Assembly: GCA_963739005.1 (NCBI GenBank)
Contig: CAVTYQ010000006.1
Location: 1-64,000, forward strand
Direction: 5' to 3'
Length of the DNA stretch: 64,000 nt
Origin: DASWJZ01 sp963739005
Lineage (GTDB): Bacteria; Pseudomonadota; Alphaproteobacteria; Rhizobiales; Afifellaceae
Shown here piece after piece: positions 1 through 9,189 of this stretch. The first letter of the stretch is position 1. Every line of letters starts with the position of its first letter. The translations under genes and the position numbers were made by a program. Under the pieces are notes generated by a model. That model did not search any database. It was not told where the DNA came from and saw only the letters and a program-made list of their open reading frames with translations.

Positions 1-24
1 AGCGGACATTGTTCATCGAGCGCG
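1..24. repeat. Edge copy of dispersed 'AGCGGACATT' repeat
   Basis: The window opens with AGCGGACATT, the exact reverse complement of AATGTCCGCT found at 4898-4907 on the other side of the signalling cassette. From memory, short repeats built on TGTCCGCT are scattered between genes in Bradyrhizobium-like genomes. Only the first bases are visible here, so the true extent is unknown. Confidence 0.4.
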
Positions 25-67
25 TTGGTTGCTGCTTGATAAATGAGAAGTTGCCGGCGGCCGCATC

Positions 68-1311
68 TTAGTCCATTGCGATCGCGTGCCGCTCGCGCCG
101 TTGAGCAACCGCTTGAGGTGGAAGCTCGCCAGCTGGTCGTCCGGATGCCTGCCGAGCTGTGCCGCGAAAACGGCGAGCGCACCGGGATCGCCTGCTTCCA
201 GCCGAAAGCCGGTAGGATGCCGTCGGCGTTGTCGCCCGCGGTCGAGCGGCTCAAACGCGCGCAGCGGCTCGGTCCGGCCGCGAAGCACGAGATCGCCTAC
301 CGGGCGGCCCCGAAAATTTCCGCCCGCTCGGCTGCCGTCGGCGCTGACGCAGATGCGCGTGCCGAGCTGCTTGTTGGCGGCTTCCAGCCGCGCCGCGATG
401 TTGATCGTGTCGCCATAGGCGGTGTAGTCGAAGAAGCGGCCGCCGCCGAAATTGCCGACAATCGCCGGGCCGGCATGGACGCCGATCCGGGTCGACGCCG
501 AGCGCAATGCCCTTCTCCCGCCAGGCCTGCCGAAACGCTCTGCGCGAAGGCGTCGAGGCCAGCGCGCAGGCGACGGCGCGCGTCGCGTGGTCGGGCTGCT
601 CGCCGGGCGCGCCGAACAGGACATGCAGCGCGTCGCCGACGATCTTGGCCACGGTGCCGTCATGGGCGAAGACGATGTCGGTCATGCCGGTCAGATAGTC
701 GTTGAGCAGCGGCGCCAGCACGCCGGCTCGAGCGTCTCGACGAGCGCGGTGAAGCCGGCGATATCGGTGAACAGCGACGCGATCTCGCGCCGCTCGTCCG
801 GCAAGATCGATCGCGTCGGCGTCGCTCGCGAGCCGCTCGGCGAGATTGGGCGAGAAGTAGCGCGACAGCGATGCGTGCGCCCGCTCGGCCTCGGCCTGAC
901 GCCGCGCGCGCCTCGCGCAGCATCTCGACGTGCCGGAGGGTCTTGGCGATCGTCGTCTCGAGGTCGGCAAAATCGATCGGCTTGGTCAGAAAGTCGAACG
1001 CGCCGCGATTCATCGCGGTGCGGATATTGGCCATGTCGCCATAGGCGGAGACGATGACGGTGGACAGACTGTTCATCGGCCTCCTGCAGCTTCTGCGAGC
1101 AGCGAAAGCCCGTCCATCCGCGGCATGTTGATGTCGCTGACGACCATGTCGACGTCGCCGTTCGCCGCGAGCAGCGCCAAGCGCCTCGACGCCGTCGCGC
1201 GCGAACAGGAAGGCGCATCGAGCCGTCGCGGATCTGCCGGCGGAATTTCTGCGTGACCAGCGGCTCTCCAGATCGGGCTCGTCATCGACGACGAGGATCG
1301 CGGCTGGTCAT
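68..1311 (-). pseudogene. Response regulator-class III nucleotide cyclase fusion, frame-shifted
   Basis: Read through several frame switches, this encodes an N-terminal receiver domain (phospho-acceptor in SDINMPRMDG, followed by VIVSAYGD and FLTKPIDF) and then a class III adenylate/guanylate cyclase domain. The cyclase motifs are SLFTDIAGFTALVE (metal Asp), VGDALHVLFG (second metal Asp), HAGPAIVGNFGGG, and the YTAYGDTINIAARLE transition-state Asn/Arg segment. It would make cyclic nucleotide in response to phosphorylation. The start ATG overlaps the stop of the preceding regulator (ATGA at 1308-1311), and a plausible TAA lies at 68-70 when the last shift is corrected. At least five shifts break the frame, so as written no full protein is made. 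Either sequence error or very recent decay. Confidence 0.75.
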
Positions 1312-1703
1312 GCGGCGACCGCTCGATCCGCGCGTCGATCTCGTCTTGAGGCGCGGCGAAATCGATCGGCTTGGTGAGCAGCGCCTCGGCGCCGCGCTCG
1401 AGCGCCTTGCGCTCGGTCTCGGCGTCGCCATAGGCGGTGATCATGATGATCGGCACGTCCGGCCGCGCCGCCTTGGCCCGCGGCAGCAGGTCGAGGCCGC
1501 TCATGCCCGGCATGTTGATGTCGGACAGGATGAGGATAAGGGTACGCCGTCGCGGCATCGTCGATGCGCTCCGAGCGCCTGTCGGCGCCGACTGGGCGAA
1601 TTCCATGGCGAAGCGCCCGCTGCGCAAGGTCGCGCCGGAATTGCTGGCGGAACAGGTCCTCGACGTCGGGCTCGTCGTCGACGACGAGAATGAGCAGCTT
1701 CAC
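1308..1703 (-). pseudogene. Stand-alone response regulator receiver domain, internally frame-shifted
   Basis: It starts at GTG 1703 with a typical receiver opening (VVDDEPDVEDLF, the acidic pocket). It continues in a second frame with ILSDINMPGMSGLDLL (acceptor Asp), IIMITAYGD (switch Thr) and LLTKPIDF (Lys), then returns to the first frame and stops at 1308. The reading frame is therefore open from end to end, but the middle third is read in the wrong frame because internal shifts compensate each other. About 131 residues, the normal size of a single-domain regulator. Its start overlaps the kinase end (GTGA) and its stop overlaps the next gene (ATGA), so the three genes look like one translational unit. 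Confidence 0.7.
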
Positions 1704-4700
1704 GGCGTTCTCCCGCTTGGCCGAGGGACGCGGCGGCGCGCGGCAGCACGATCCTGAACTCGGTGAATTCGCCGGACTCGGTCTCGACCTCGATCGTGCC
1801 GCCGTGCTGCTTGACGATGATGTCGTGGCTGAGCGAGAGGCCGAGACCGGTGCCTTCGCCGGCCGGCTTGGTGGTGAAGAACGGATTGAAGATCTTGTCG
1901 CTCACCTCGGGCGGGATGCCGGTGCCGTTATCGCGGATGCGGATCTCGACCCGGTCGCCGAGGCTCTTGGTCGCGGCGCTAGCGTCGGCTCGTAGTCGCC
2001 GCCATCTGGCGGCGGCCTTGCGCTTGGTCGCGGCATAGAAGCCGTTGGAGATCAGGTTGAGCAGCACGCGGGTGATTTCCTGCGGGATACAGATCGACAT
2101 CGCCGGCCGCCGGGTCGAAGCGACCGCTCGAGCGTGATGTTGAAGCCCTGCTTCTCCGCGCGCGCGCCGTGATAGGCGAGGTTCAGGCTTTCCTCGACGA
2201 TCGCGTTGATGTCGACAGGCCGGTGCTCGCCGCGCGACCCCGCGCGCGAATGCAGCAGCATGTTCTTGACGATGGAGTCGGCGCGCTTGCCGTGCTGCAC
2301 GACCTTTTCGAGGTTGCCCTTGAGCATGTCCGATCAGCTCGGCGATCTCCGCGCGCGTATCGTCGTCGAGCATCGACGCCGCGCAAGGCTCTCGCCCAGT
2401 TCATCCATCAGCTCAACCGACACGGCCGAGAAGTTGTTGACGAAGTTCAGCGGGTTCTTGATCTCGTGGGCGATGCCGGCGGTGAGCTGGCCGAGCGAGG
2501 CGAGCTTCTCGGTCTGGACCAGGCGGTCCTGCGCCGCACGCAGTTCGTCGAGCGACTGCGCCAGCTCGCGGGTGCGCATCTCGACGCTTTCGAAGAGCCG
2601 CACATTCTCGATGGCGATGGCGGCCTGGTCGGCGAAGGTCTGAGACGAGCTCGATCTGCTTGTCCGTGAAGGGGCGGACCCGAGCGCGTCAGGCTGAGCA
2701 CGCCGATCGGAATGCCTTCCTTCAGCATCGGGACGCCGAGCAGGGTGCGAAAGTCGCCGATCTTCTGCGCGTCGCCGAAGTCGTAGTCAGGATCGGCCTG
2801 CACGTCGGCTATGTGGACGACGCGTCCTTCAAGCAACGCGCGACCGGCGCCGGTGCTGCGTTCGGGCTCAACCGGGACATCCTTGACGTAGTCCATGAAC
2901 TCTTGGGAGCCGTAGCGCCGACTGTCCGATACATACTTGCCATCCATCTGCCGTAATCGTGCCGTTGTCGGCCTCGCACAGGCGCGCCGCCGATTCGACG
3001 AGCGTTCGCAGCACGGTTTGCAGATCGAACGTCGAGCGACTGATAAGCTTGAGTACGTCCGCCGTGGCGGTCTGCTGCTGGAGCAATTCGGCAAGGTCTT
3101 CCGTGCGCGCCTGCAATTCCTCGAAGAGGCGAGTGTTCTCGATGGCGATTACCGCTTGGCTGGCGAAATTGGCCACCAGTTCGATTTGCTTCGGACTGAA
3201 CGTCCGCACTTCCTGGCGGAAGATGCCGACAGCGCCGACGAGTTCGTCGTCTTTGAGCATCGGGATCAAAAGCAGCGTTCGAATCCCGCCAAGGTTCACG
3301 CCGGCCACGGCGAAGGGATCGCCCTCCAGATACGCGCGATCGACGCTGAAATCGGCAATGTGGATGGTCTCGGCCGACTTGACCACGCGACTGAGCGGGT
3401 TCAATGGGCCGGGACGCTCCTTGGTCGTGTTCATGAAGTTGATCGACGCCGGCTTCGTACCGAGATTGGCGATCAGCCGGACTGCGCCGCCTTCGAATCG
3501 CCAGAGGATCGCCGAATTGGCGCCGCAGATCCGCGTCGCATTTTCGAGCATCGCCTGGAATACCGGGTTCAGATCGCGCGGCGAGGCGCTGATGATGCGC
3601 AGCACTTCCGAGGTCGCGGTCTGTTGCTCCAGTGATTCCTCGAGCTCCCGCGTCCGCGCCTGGACCTCGTCGAACAGGCGGACGTTCTCGATCGCGATCA
3701 CGGCCTGATCTGCGAAAGTCGTGACCAGATCCATCTGCTTTTCGGTGAACGGGTCGACCTCGCGCCGCATCAGGCTCATGGCGCCGATCGGCGTCCCTTC
3801 GCGCATGGGCGACCGAGAAGATGGAGCGGTATCCGCCGATGCGCCGCCCCTCGTGCCAGGTGTCGGCCTCGTCGGCATAGGCATCGTGAATGTGTATGGG
3901 ACGGCTCTCGCAAACGCAGCGTCCGGCCGAGGTGCCGGGATCGGGCACAAGCGGCGTCTCGGTCAGGTACCGCATGAAATCCGTCCCGGCATGGGTCCCG
4001 GCGACGACATGAAGCCGCCCGTTGATCAGCCGGAAAATGACGGAAAACTCGGCGCGGCACAGACGCGTGGCGGTCTCGACGATGGTGTCGAACACCGGCT
4101 GCAGTTGGAAGCGCGAGCTGCTGATGACGTTGAGCACTTCCGAGGTCGCCGTCTGCTGCTCCAATGCCTCCGACAGTTCGCTCGTGCGCGCCTGGACCTC
4201 GTCGAACAGGCGCGCGTTCTCGATCGCGATGACCGCCTGGTCGGCGAAGGTGGTGACCAGGCTGACCTGCGTCTCGGTGAACGGCGCGGCGTCCGCGCGC
4301 CGGAAAGAGCACGCCGATCGGCTGGCCCTCGCGCAAGAGTGGTGTCGCCAAAATGGTACGGAAGTCCATCTGCACGGCGAGCCTGGCCATCCGGGAACTC
4401 GTCCGCCGCAAGAGCCAGATCGTGGACGTGAACGGGGGCGCGGTCGATCACCGCGCGGCTCGTGACGTAGCCGCGCGTGAGGGGGAGGTGATCGAAGTTC
4501 AAGGAGATCGTGCCGTCGTGCGCGCCAACCGCCAGCGTGTCGCCGTGTAAGAGGAAGGTCGCCGCATCGTAGGCGTCGCAAAGTCTCGCGGCGCTCGCCG
4601 TCACCGCGTCCAGAACTGGCTGGATGTCGGTCGGCGAAGCGGCGATTGCACGCAGAATGTCGCTCGTTGCGGCCTGCTGCTCGCGCGCTTCAGCCAGTTC

Positions 4701-4793
4701 CCGCCTCAGCTGCTCGAACCCTTGGTCGGGTTCCCGGACCGCTTCACTCAGAGTGAGAACCCCATCAGTTTCGCGCAGGCTGCATTCTTAGAA
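1700..4793 (-). pseudogene. Multi-GAF sensor histidine kinase, frame-shifted
   Basis: The 5' end lies just after a TAA near 4793; no convincing start codon is visible, so the true start may lie beyond another shift. Reading through the breaks gives four GAF-type sensor modules, each ended by a variant of VTTFADQAVIAIENARLFDE and linked by coiled helices (LEEQTATSEVL-like). A kinase core follows, with H-box LTAGIAHEIKNPLNFV, N-box LLNLISNGFYA, G1 DNGTGIPPEV and G2 GEGTGLGLSLSHD. No membrane segment is seen, so it is probably a soluble sensor. At least ten shifts occur (near 4390, 4303, 3810, 2955, 2678, 2645, 2385, 2335, 2120, 2090 and 2000). The architecture is common in Bradyrhizobium-like bacteria. 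Confidence 0.75.
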
Positions 4794-4896
4794 TAGCCGC
4801 AACGCTACAGGTTCGCCACATTGAGCGAGTGAGGTTCACTTAGGCTTATGGGGCGCTTTGCGCGGCTGCGCCCAGCTGGCGAGACTTCGCGAGCCA

Positions 4897-4958
4897 AGTA
4901 ATGTCCGCTCTGGGTCAAAAATGCGAAGTGGGCAGCCACCCGGCATCATGTCCGCTAA
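4897..4958. repeat. Dispersed TGTCCGCT repeat at the flhA junction
   Basis: Two TGTCCGCT cores lie here in the same orientation (4900-4907 and 4951-4958), with CTGGGTCAAAA between them. Conceptual translation begins MSALGQK, a phrase I recall from many spurious short proteins annotated in Bradyrhizobiaceae, where it marks this repeat family. It sits exactly where flhA homology begins, and an inverted core is at the left edge of the window. The stretch 4794-4896 beside it holds nothing else I recognise. Confidence 0.5.
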
Positions 4959-4959
4959 G

Positions 4960-6355
4960 GCTGCAGGCCGCGTCCGACGTGTTCACGAAGCTCTCGGTCG
5001 GGGACGGCCTCGTCTCGCAGATTCCGGCGCTCATCGTGTCGCTCGCCGCCGGTCTGCTTGTTTCGAAGGGCGGCACGCGCGGAACGGCCGATCAGGCGGT
5101 GCTTGGGCAGCTCGGCGCCTATCCGCGCGCCCTCTTCGTCGCCGCCTCGCTGATGGGTGTGCTCGCGATCGTTCCCGGTCTTCCGCTGCTCCCGTTCACG
5201 TTCCTTGGCGGCGTGATGGCGTTCGTCGGCTTCGTCATCCCGCGCCGCCTGGCGGCGCGGGATGCCGCGGCGCGCGCCAAGGTGGATGCCGAGACGGCGC
5301 GCGCCGAGATCGAGGCGCGCGACTCGATCAAGGAAACGCTGAAGGTTCCGGAGATCGAGCTTTGCCTCGGCAAGCAGCTTGCGACGCAGCTTCTCGCCGC
5401 GCACGGCGAGCTCGCGCATCGGGTCGCCAAGATGCGCCGGAAGTTCGCCAAGCAGTACGGCTTTGTCGTCCCCGACATCAAGCTCTCCGACGACCTCGCG
5501 ATTCCGCCGAAGGCCTATCAGGTGCGCATCCACGGCACCGTCGCCGCGACGCAGGCGCTGCGGCTCGGCGAGGTTCTCGTTGTAACGGGCGAGGGCAAGA
5601 AGCCCGACGTGCCGGGTGAGGAGGTGAGGGAGCCGGCCTTCGGGCTCAGGGCGTTTTGGGTTTCGGATGCTTTCGCGACGGAGGTGACGCGCGAGGGCTT
5701 TACCCCGATCGACAACATGTCGGTGCTCCTTACGCATCTCAGCGAAGTGATCCGCAACAATCTCTCGCAGCTTCTTTCCTACAAGGACATGCGCGCGCTC
5801 CTCGATCGGCTCGATCCGGAATACAAGCGGCTGATCGACGACATCTGCCCCTCGCAGATTTCCTATTCCGGCCTGCAGGCCGTGCTGAAGCTTCTTCTCG
5901 GCGAGCGCGTCTCGATCCGCAGCCTGCACCTGATCCTCGAAGCGATCGCCGAGATCGTCCCGCATGTGCGCCGCTCCGAGCAGGTGGTTGAATATGTGCG
6001 CATGCGGATCGCGCAGCAGATTTGCGGCGATCTCGCGGAGGACGGGGCGTTGAAGGTGCTGCGCCTCGGCAACCGCTGGGACCTCGCGTTTCACCAGGGG
6101 ATCAAGCGCGACACCAAGGGCGACGTCCTCGATTTCGACATCGACCCGCGGACCGTGGAGCAGTTCGGTTCGGAATTGTCGACAGCGGTGCGCGAGCGTT
6201 TGGATCAGGGCCACAGCTTCGCGCTCGTCACCGCGCCGGACGCGCGCCCCTACGTCCGCATGATCGTGGAGCGGCTCTTCCCGACGCTGCCCGTCCTCTC
6301 CCACGTCGAGATCGCGCGCGGCATCGAGGTCCGGTCGCTCGGAACGGTCTCCTGA
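4960..6355 (+). CDS. flhA: Flagellar export gate protein FlhA, N-terminally truncated
   Basis: FlhA is the large membrane and cytoplasmic gate subunit of the flagellar type III export apparatus. Homology starts around the conserved VFTKLSVGDGLVSQIPALIVSLAAGLL segment (4976 onward). It covers the last transmembrane helices, the charged linker and the whole cytoplasmic domain, about 460 residues against about 690 for the family. The first ~230 residues (most of the membrane domain and the FHIPEP signature) are absent; an apparent ATG at 4901 lies in the repeat, not in flhA. fliR follows with a TGATG overlap, so the 3' end is native. As it stands the gene cannot make a working gate. The join upstream is either a rearrangement or an assembly chimera. 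Confidence 0.85.
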
Positions 6356-7107
6356 TGCCGGTCGTCACCGAGACCGTTCTGGCGGTCTTCATCCTGTTCT
6401 GCCGGATCGGCACCTGCCTGATGTTGATGCCGGGACTGTCAAGCACGCGCGTGCCGGCGCGCGTCCGCTTGTTCCTGGCGCTCGCCATTACGCTGGCGCT
6501 CGCGCCATTGCTCTTCGGCACGGTTGCGACGGCGCTCGCGAACATTTCGCTGCAGGGGCTCGTCAGCCTCATCATCTCCGAGCTCCTGATCGGCGCGATG
6601 ATCGGCGTCCTCGCGCGCCTTTTCTTCCTGGCGCTCGAGGCGCTGGCAAACGCGGCGACCATGGCGATCGGCTTCGGCGCCCTGCCGGGGACGTCGATCG
6701 AGGAACCGGAACCGCAGCCGGCGCTCGTTTCATTGATCATGATGGCGGCGGTCACGCTGCTTTTCGTGACCAATCAGCACTGGGAGATCCTGCGCGGTCT
6801 TACCGCCTCCTATCGGGCGCTGCCGGTCACGCCGGACTTTGAATCGCGGCTGGCGCTCAGCCGGATGACCGATGCGCTCTCCGGAGCCTTCCTCGTGGCG
6901 CTCAGGATCACCAGTCCGTTCATCGTCTATGCGGTCGTCGTCAACTTCTCGATCGGGCTCACCAACAAGCTGACGCCGCAGATTCCGGTCTACTTCATCT
7001 CGCTTCCCTTCGTGCTCTTCGGCGGCCTGGTCTTCCTCTATTTCATCGCTCCGGAACTCTTGCATCTCTTCATCGACGGCTTCGCTTCCTGGCTTGCGAC
7101 CGGGTAG
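6355..7107 (+). CDS. fliR: Flagellar export apparatus membrane protein FliR
   Basis: A 250-residue integral membrane protein of the flagellar type III export gate, which assembles with FliP and FliQ. About six hydrophobic segments are visible, with family features such as FILFCRIGTCLMLMPG near the N-terminus, LGALPGTSIE-like loop residues and VNFSIGLTNKLTPQIPVYF near residue 200. The length is normal for FliR (about 250-260). The ATG overlaps the flhA TGA by one base, indicating coupled translation. Confidence 0.92.
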   Translation: MPVVTETVLAVFILFCRIGTCLMLMPGLSSTRVPARVRLFLALAITLALAPLLFGTVATALANISLQGLVSLIISELLIGAMIGVLARLFFLALEALANAATMAIGFGALPGTSIEEPEPQPALVSLIMMAAVTLLFVTNQHWEILRGLTASYRALPVTPDFESRLALSRMTDALSGAFLVALRITSPFIVYAVVVNFSIGLTNKLTPQIPVYFISLPFVLFGGLVFLYFIAPELLHLFIDGFASWLATG

Positions 7108-7108
7108 C

Positions 7109-7528
7109 ATGAAGCAGCGCCTCCACAACCTCCGCCGCCTCGTCGCGATCAAGGAACAGCTGCGTCAATCGATGCAGTGGAAGCTCGCCCGCCTCGATAG
7201 CGACGAGCGTGCGGCGCTGGCGGACGAGGCGGAAATCATCGCGGCGCTCAATGCCGAGCAGCCGCTCCACGGCCTCTTCGTCGGGTTGATGGCGCGCCAC
7301 CTTCGGGCAGTCTCCGAAAGGATCGCCGCCGTTCGCTCGGCGAAGGACGCGGAGGCATTGCGACTGCAGAAGGAGACCGGCCAGTTGCGGCATTCGGAGC
7401 GGATGCTCGTCGCCGCTGAGCGGCAGCACGACCGGATGGTCGAAGGAAAGGAACTGGCGAACCTGATCGAGGCAGCCACGTCGCGCGATGCCGCAAGCCT
7501 CCCGAAAGCTTCAAAGGCGATGCTCTGA
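7109..7528 (+). CDS. Small helical flagellar-cluster protein, FliJ-like
   Basis: 139 residues, almost entirely charged alpha-helix, with heptad-like spacing (MKQRLHNLRRLVAIKEQLRQ at the start; RSAKDAEALRLQKETGQL in the middle). It begins one base after fliR stops. Size, coiled-coil character and place in a flagellar export operon resemble FliJ, the export-apparatus coiled-coil that contacts FlhA. I see no diagnostic motif, so this is an inference from context. An escort for another export substrate is the alternative. Confidence 0.55.
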   Translation: MKQRLHNLRRLVAIKEQLRQSMQWKLARLDSDERAALADEAEIIAALNAEQPLHGLFVGLMARHLRAVSERIAAVRSAKDAEALRLQKETGQLRHSERMLVAAERQHDRMVEGKELANLIEAATSRDAASLPKASKAML

Positions 7529-7553
7529 CGACCCTGACTGCGGAGAGGCTTGC

Positions 7554-8135
7554 TTGGCCATCAGCCCGCCTTCCGACATCATCCTCGATGTCGCCAAAGC
7601 TGCGGACCCGTTGCAATATCGCGCGGCGGTGGAAAAGCTTGCGCGGCTTTCCGACGTGGAAGCCAGCGCCACGGCGAGCTTCGACGCGCTCCTCGGCTCG
7701 TTTTCGCCCGAATCCGCCGCGACCTCGGACGTGGCCGATCCCTTGCGTGCCGACCTCAGAAGCCATCTCGCGCCGATCCAATCCGGGGGCGCGGAGACAG
7801 CGGAAACAAAGGCGAAGGCGCCATATCGGCAGTTCGAATCCTTTGTGCTGCAGACCTTCATCCAGCAGATGCTTCCGAAGGACGCCAGCCACGTCTTCGG
7901 CGAGGGGCTGGCCGGAAGCTTCTGGAGCTCGATGCTGGCCGAGCAGATCGCCGGCCAGATGTCGAAGGCCGGCGGCATCGGCATTGCGGACATCATGGCA
8001 TCGCGTGAGGGCGCCGGCGCCACGTCATCGGCGCTGCCGGGTTACATGACCTCGCTTGAGCGTGGTTTCGCCGATTCCGTCCTGCCCACGGGCGATGAGG
8101 GCGATGACAGCCTGCTCTCGACGGACGAAAGCTAG
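7554..8135 (+). CDS. Rod-binding protein, FlgJ N-domain type
   Basis: 193 residues. The second half matches the rod-binding domain of FlgJ: FESFVLQTFIQQMLP, then GSFWSSMLAEQIAGQMSKAGGIGIADIM (about residues 95-150), which caps rod assembly. It lacks the C-terminal muramidase half of enteric FlgJ, as is usual in alphaproteobacteria, where such proteins are sometimes named CheL. I chose TTG 7554 because GGAGAGG lies 6-12 bases upstream. An ATG at 7488 would add a basic tail inside the previous gene and looks wrong. Confidence 0.8.
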   Translation: MAISPPSDIILDVAKAADPLQYRAAVEKLARLSDVEASATASFDALLGSFSPESAATSDVADPLRADLRSHLAPIQSGGAETAETKAKAPYRQFESFVLQTFIQQMLPKDASHVFGEGLAGSFWSSMLAEQIAGQMSKAGGIGIADIMASREGAGATSSALPGYMTSLERGFADSVLPTGDEGDDSLLSTDES

Positions 8136-8138
8136 CGG

Positions 8139-8576
8139 ATGGGCGCGTTCGACCATTCGAACGATCGTAGTGCCGGCGCGAAAAGCCAGCTCGCGTTGAC
8201 GCAGCCGCCGCGCGATCCGCCCGCCGTTGAGGCGTGCCTGCGCGCAATCGAGCGCATCGAACAGGTCGTCGACCAGGAGACGCTCGCCCTGAGGCAAAAC
8301 CAGACGGTCGATCTTGACGACTTCAGCCGGCGGAAGAGCCATGGGCTGCTTGACCTGACGCGCGGGCTGCGCGGGCTCGACGCCGCCACGGCGAAGCGGA
8401 CGATGGGCCAGCACCTTCGCGCGCTTCGCGTGAAGCTCGCCGAGAACGGTGCGGCTCTGCACCGGCATCTCGACGCCGTGCAGGAAGTCTCCGCGATCCT
8501 GGCGCGCGCGATCCGCGAGGGTGAATCCGACGGGACCTATTCGAGCGCGATCCGCTTCAACGGCGGCAGGCGATGA
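8139..8576 (+). CDS. FlgN-like flagellar export chaperone
   Basis: 145 residues, helical, with the pattern of FlgN-type chaperones that escort hook-associated proteins: an N-terminal helix (ACLRAIERIEQVVDQETLALRQ), a conserved turn (LDDFSRRKSHGLLDLTRG) and a long C-terminal helix (LAENGAALHRHLDAVQEVSAIL). It starts three bases after the rod-binding gene and overlaps the next gene by four bases (ATGA). The assignment rests on these segments and on operon position; the family is poorly conserved. Confidence 0.65.
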   Translation: MGAFDHSNDRSAGAKSQLALTQPPRDPPAVEACLRAIERIEQVVDQETLALRQNQTVDLDDFSRRKSHGLLDLTRGLRGLDAATAKRTMGQHLRALRVKLAENGAALHRHLDAVQEVSAILARAIREGESDGTYSSAIRFNGGRR

Positions 8577-9127
8577 TCAAGCTCATCGTCAGCGCCATCT
8601 GGATTTGTGCGATAACGCTGGCGTCGAGCTATGTGGCGGCGTCGTGGAAAACGCAGGGGACGATCGCGCCGACCGGCGAGGAAACGCTGACGGGCCTGAA
8701 CTACACGAAGACGGTGCCGATCAACGTTCCGATTCTCGTATCCGGTACCGTCGCCGGCTACGTCGTCGCGCAGTTCGTCTACACGGCGGATGCGGTCACG
8801 CTGAACAAGCTCTCCGTGCCGCCCGACCCCTTCATTCTCGACGAGGCGTTCCGTTCGATCTTCGCCGACGAGCACATCGACTTCGCCCATCTTGAGCGCT
8901 TCGATATCAAGTCGCTGAGCGAGCAGATCCGCAAGGACGTCAACACGCGTTTCGGGACCGACCTGATCCAGGATATGCTCGTCGAGCAGTTCACCTTCGT
9001 CTCGAAGGACGAGGTGCGCGCGCAGGCCGGCGCGACCGCCGACATTCCAGTCGTCTCCGCTGATACTGCCGTGCCGGCGAAGCCGGCCGAAGATACGCTG
9101 AAGGCGCCCGAGGCCGTGGCGCACTAG
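8573..9127 (+). CDS. FliL-like membrane-anchored flagellar protein
   Basis: 184 residues: one N-terminal membrane segment (LIVSAIWICAITLASSYVAA), then a periplasmic domain. The end, LSEQIRKDVNTRFGTDLIQDMLVEQFTFV (about residues 117-145), resembles the end of FliL, where a helix of this sort precedes the strand lying against the stator. It is the last gene of the block and overlaps its neighbour by four bases. It may be a FliL paralogue specific to Rhizobiales; the standard FliL gene could be elsewhere. An Ala/Pro-rich tail follows the domain. Confidence 0.5.
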   Translation: MIKLIVSAIWICAITLASSYVAASWKTQGTIAPTGEETLTGLNYTKTVPINVPILVSGTVAGYVVAQFVYTADAVTLNKLSVPPDPFILDEAFRSIFADEHIDFAHLERFDIKSLSEQIRKDVNTRFGTDLIQDMLVEQFTFVSKDEVRAQAGATADIPVVSADTAVPAKPAEDTLKAPEAVAH

Positions 9128-9189
9128 GACCCATCCCAAATCGACGAATCGCTTGAGCGCCGCCCTTCGCCGCGCTCTAAGACGAAGCC

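Noticed and set aside
4901..4966. ATG 4901 as the genuine start of a short FlhA
   Set aside because: The codons before about 4960 lie in the dispersed repeat and have no FlhA similarity.
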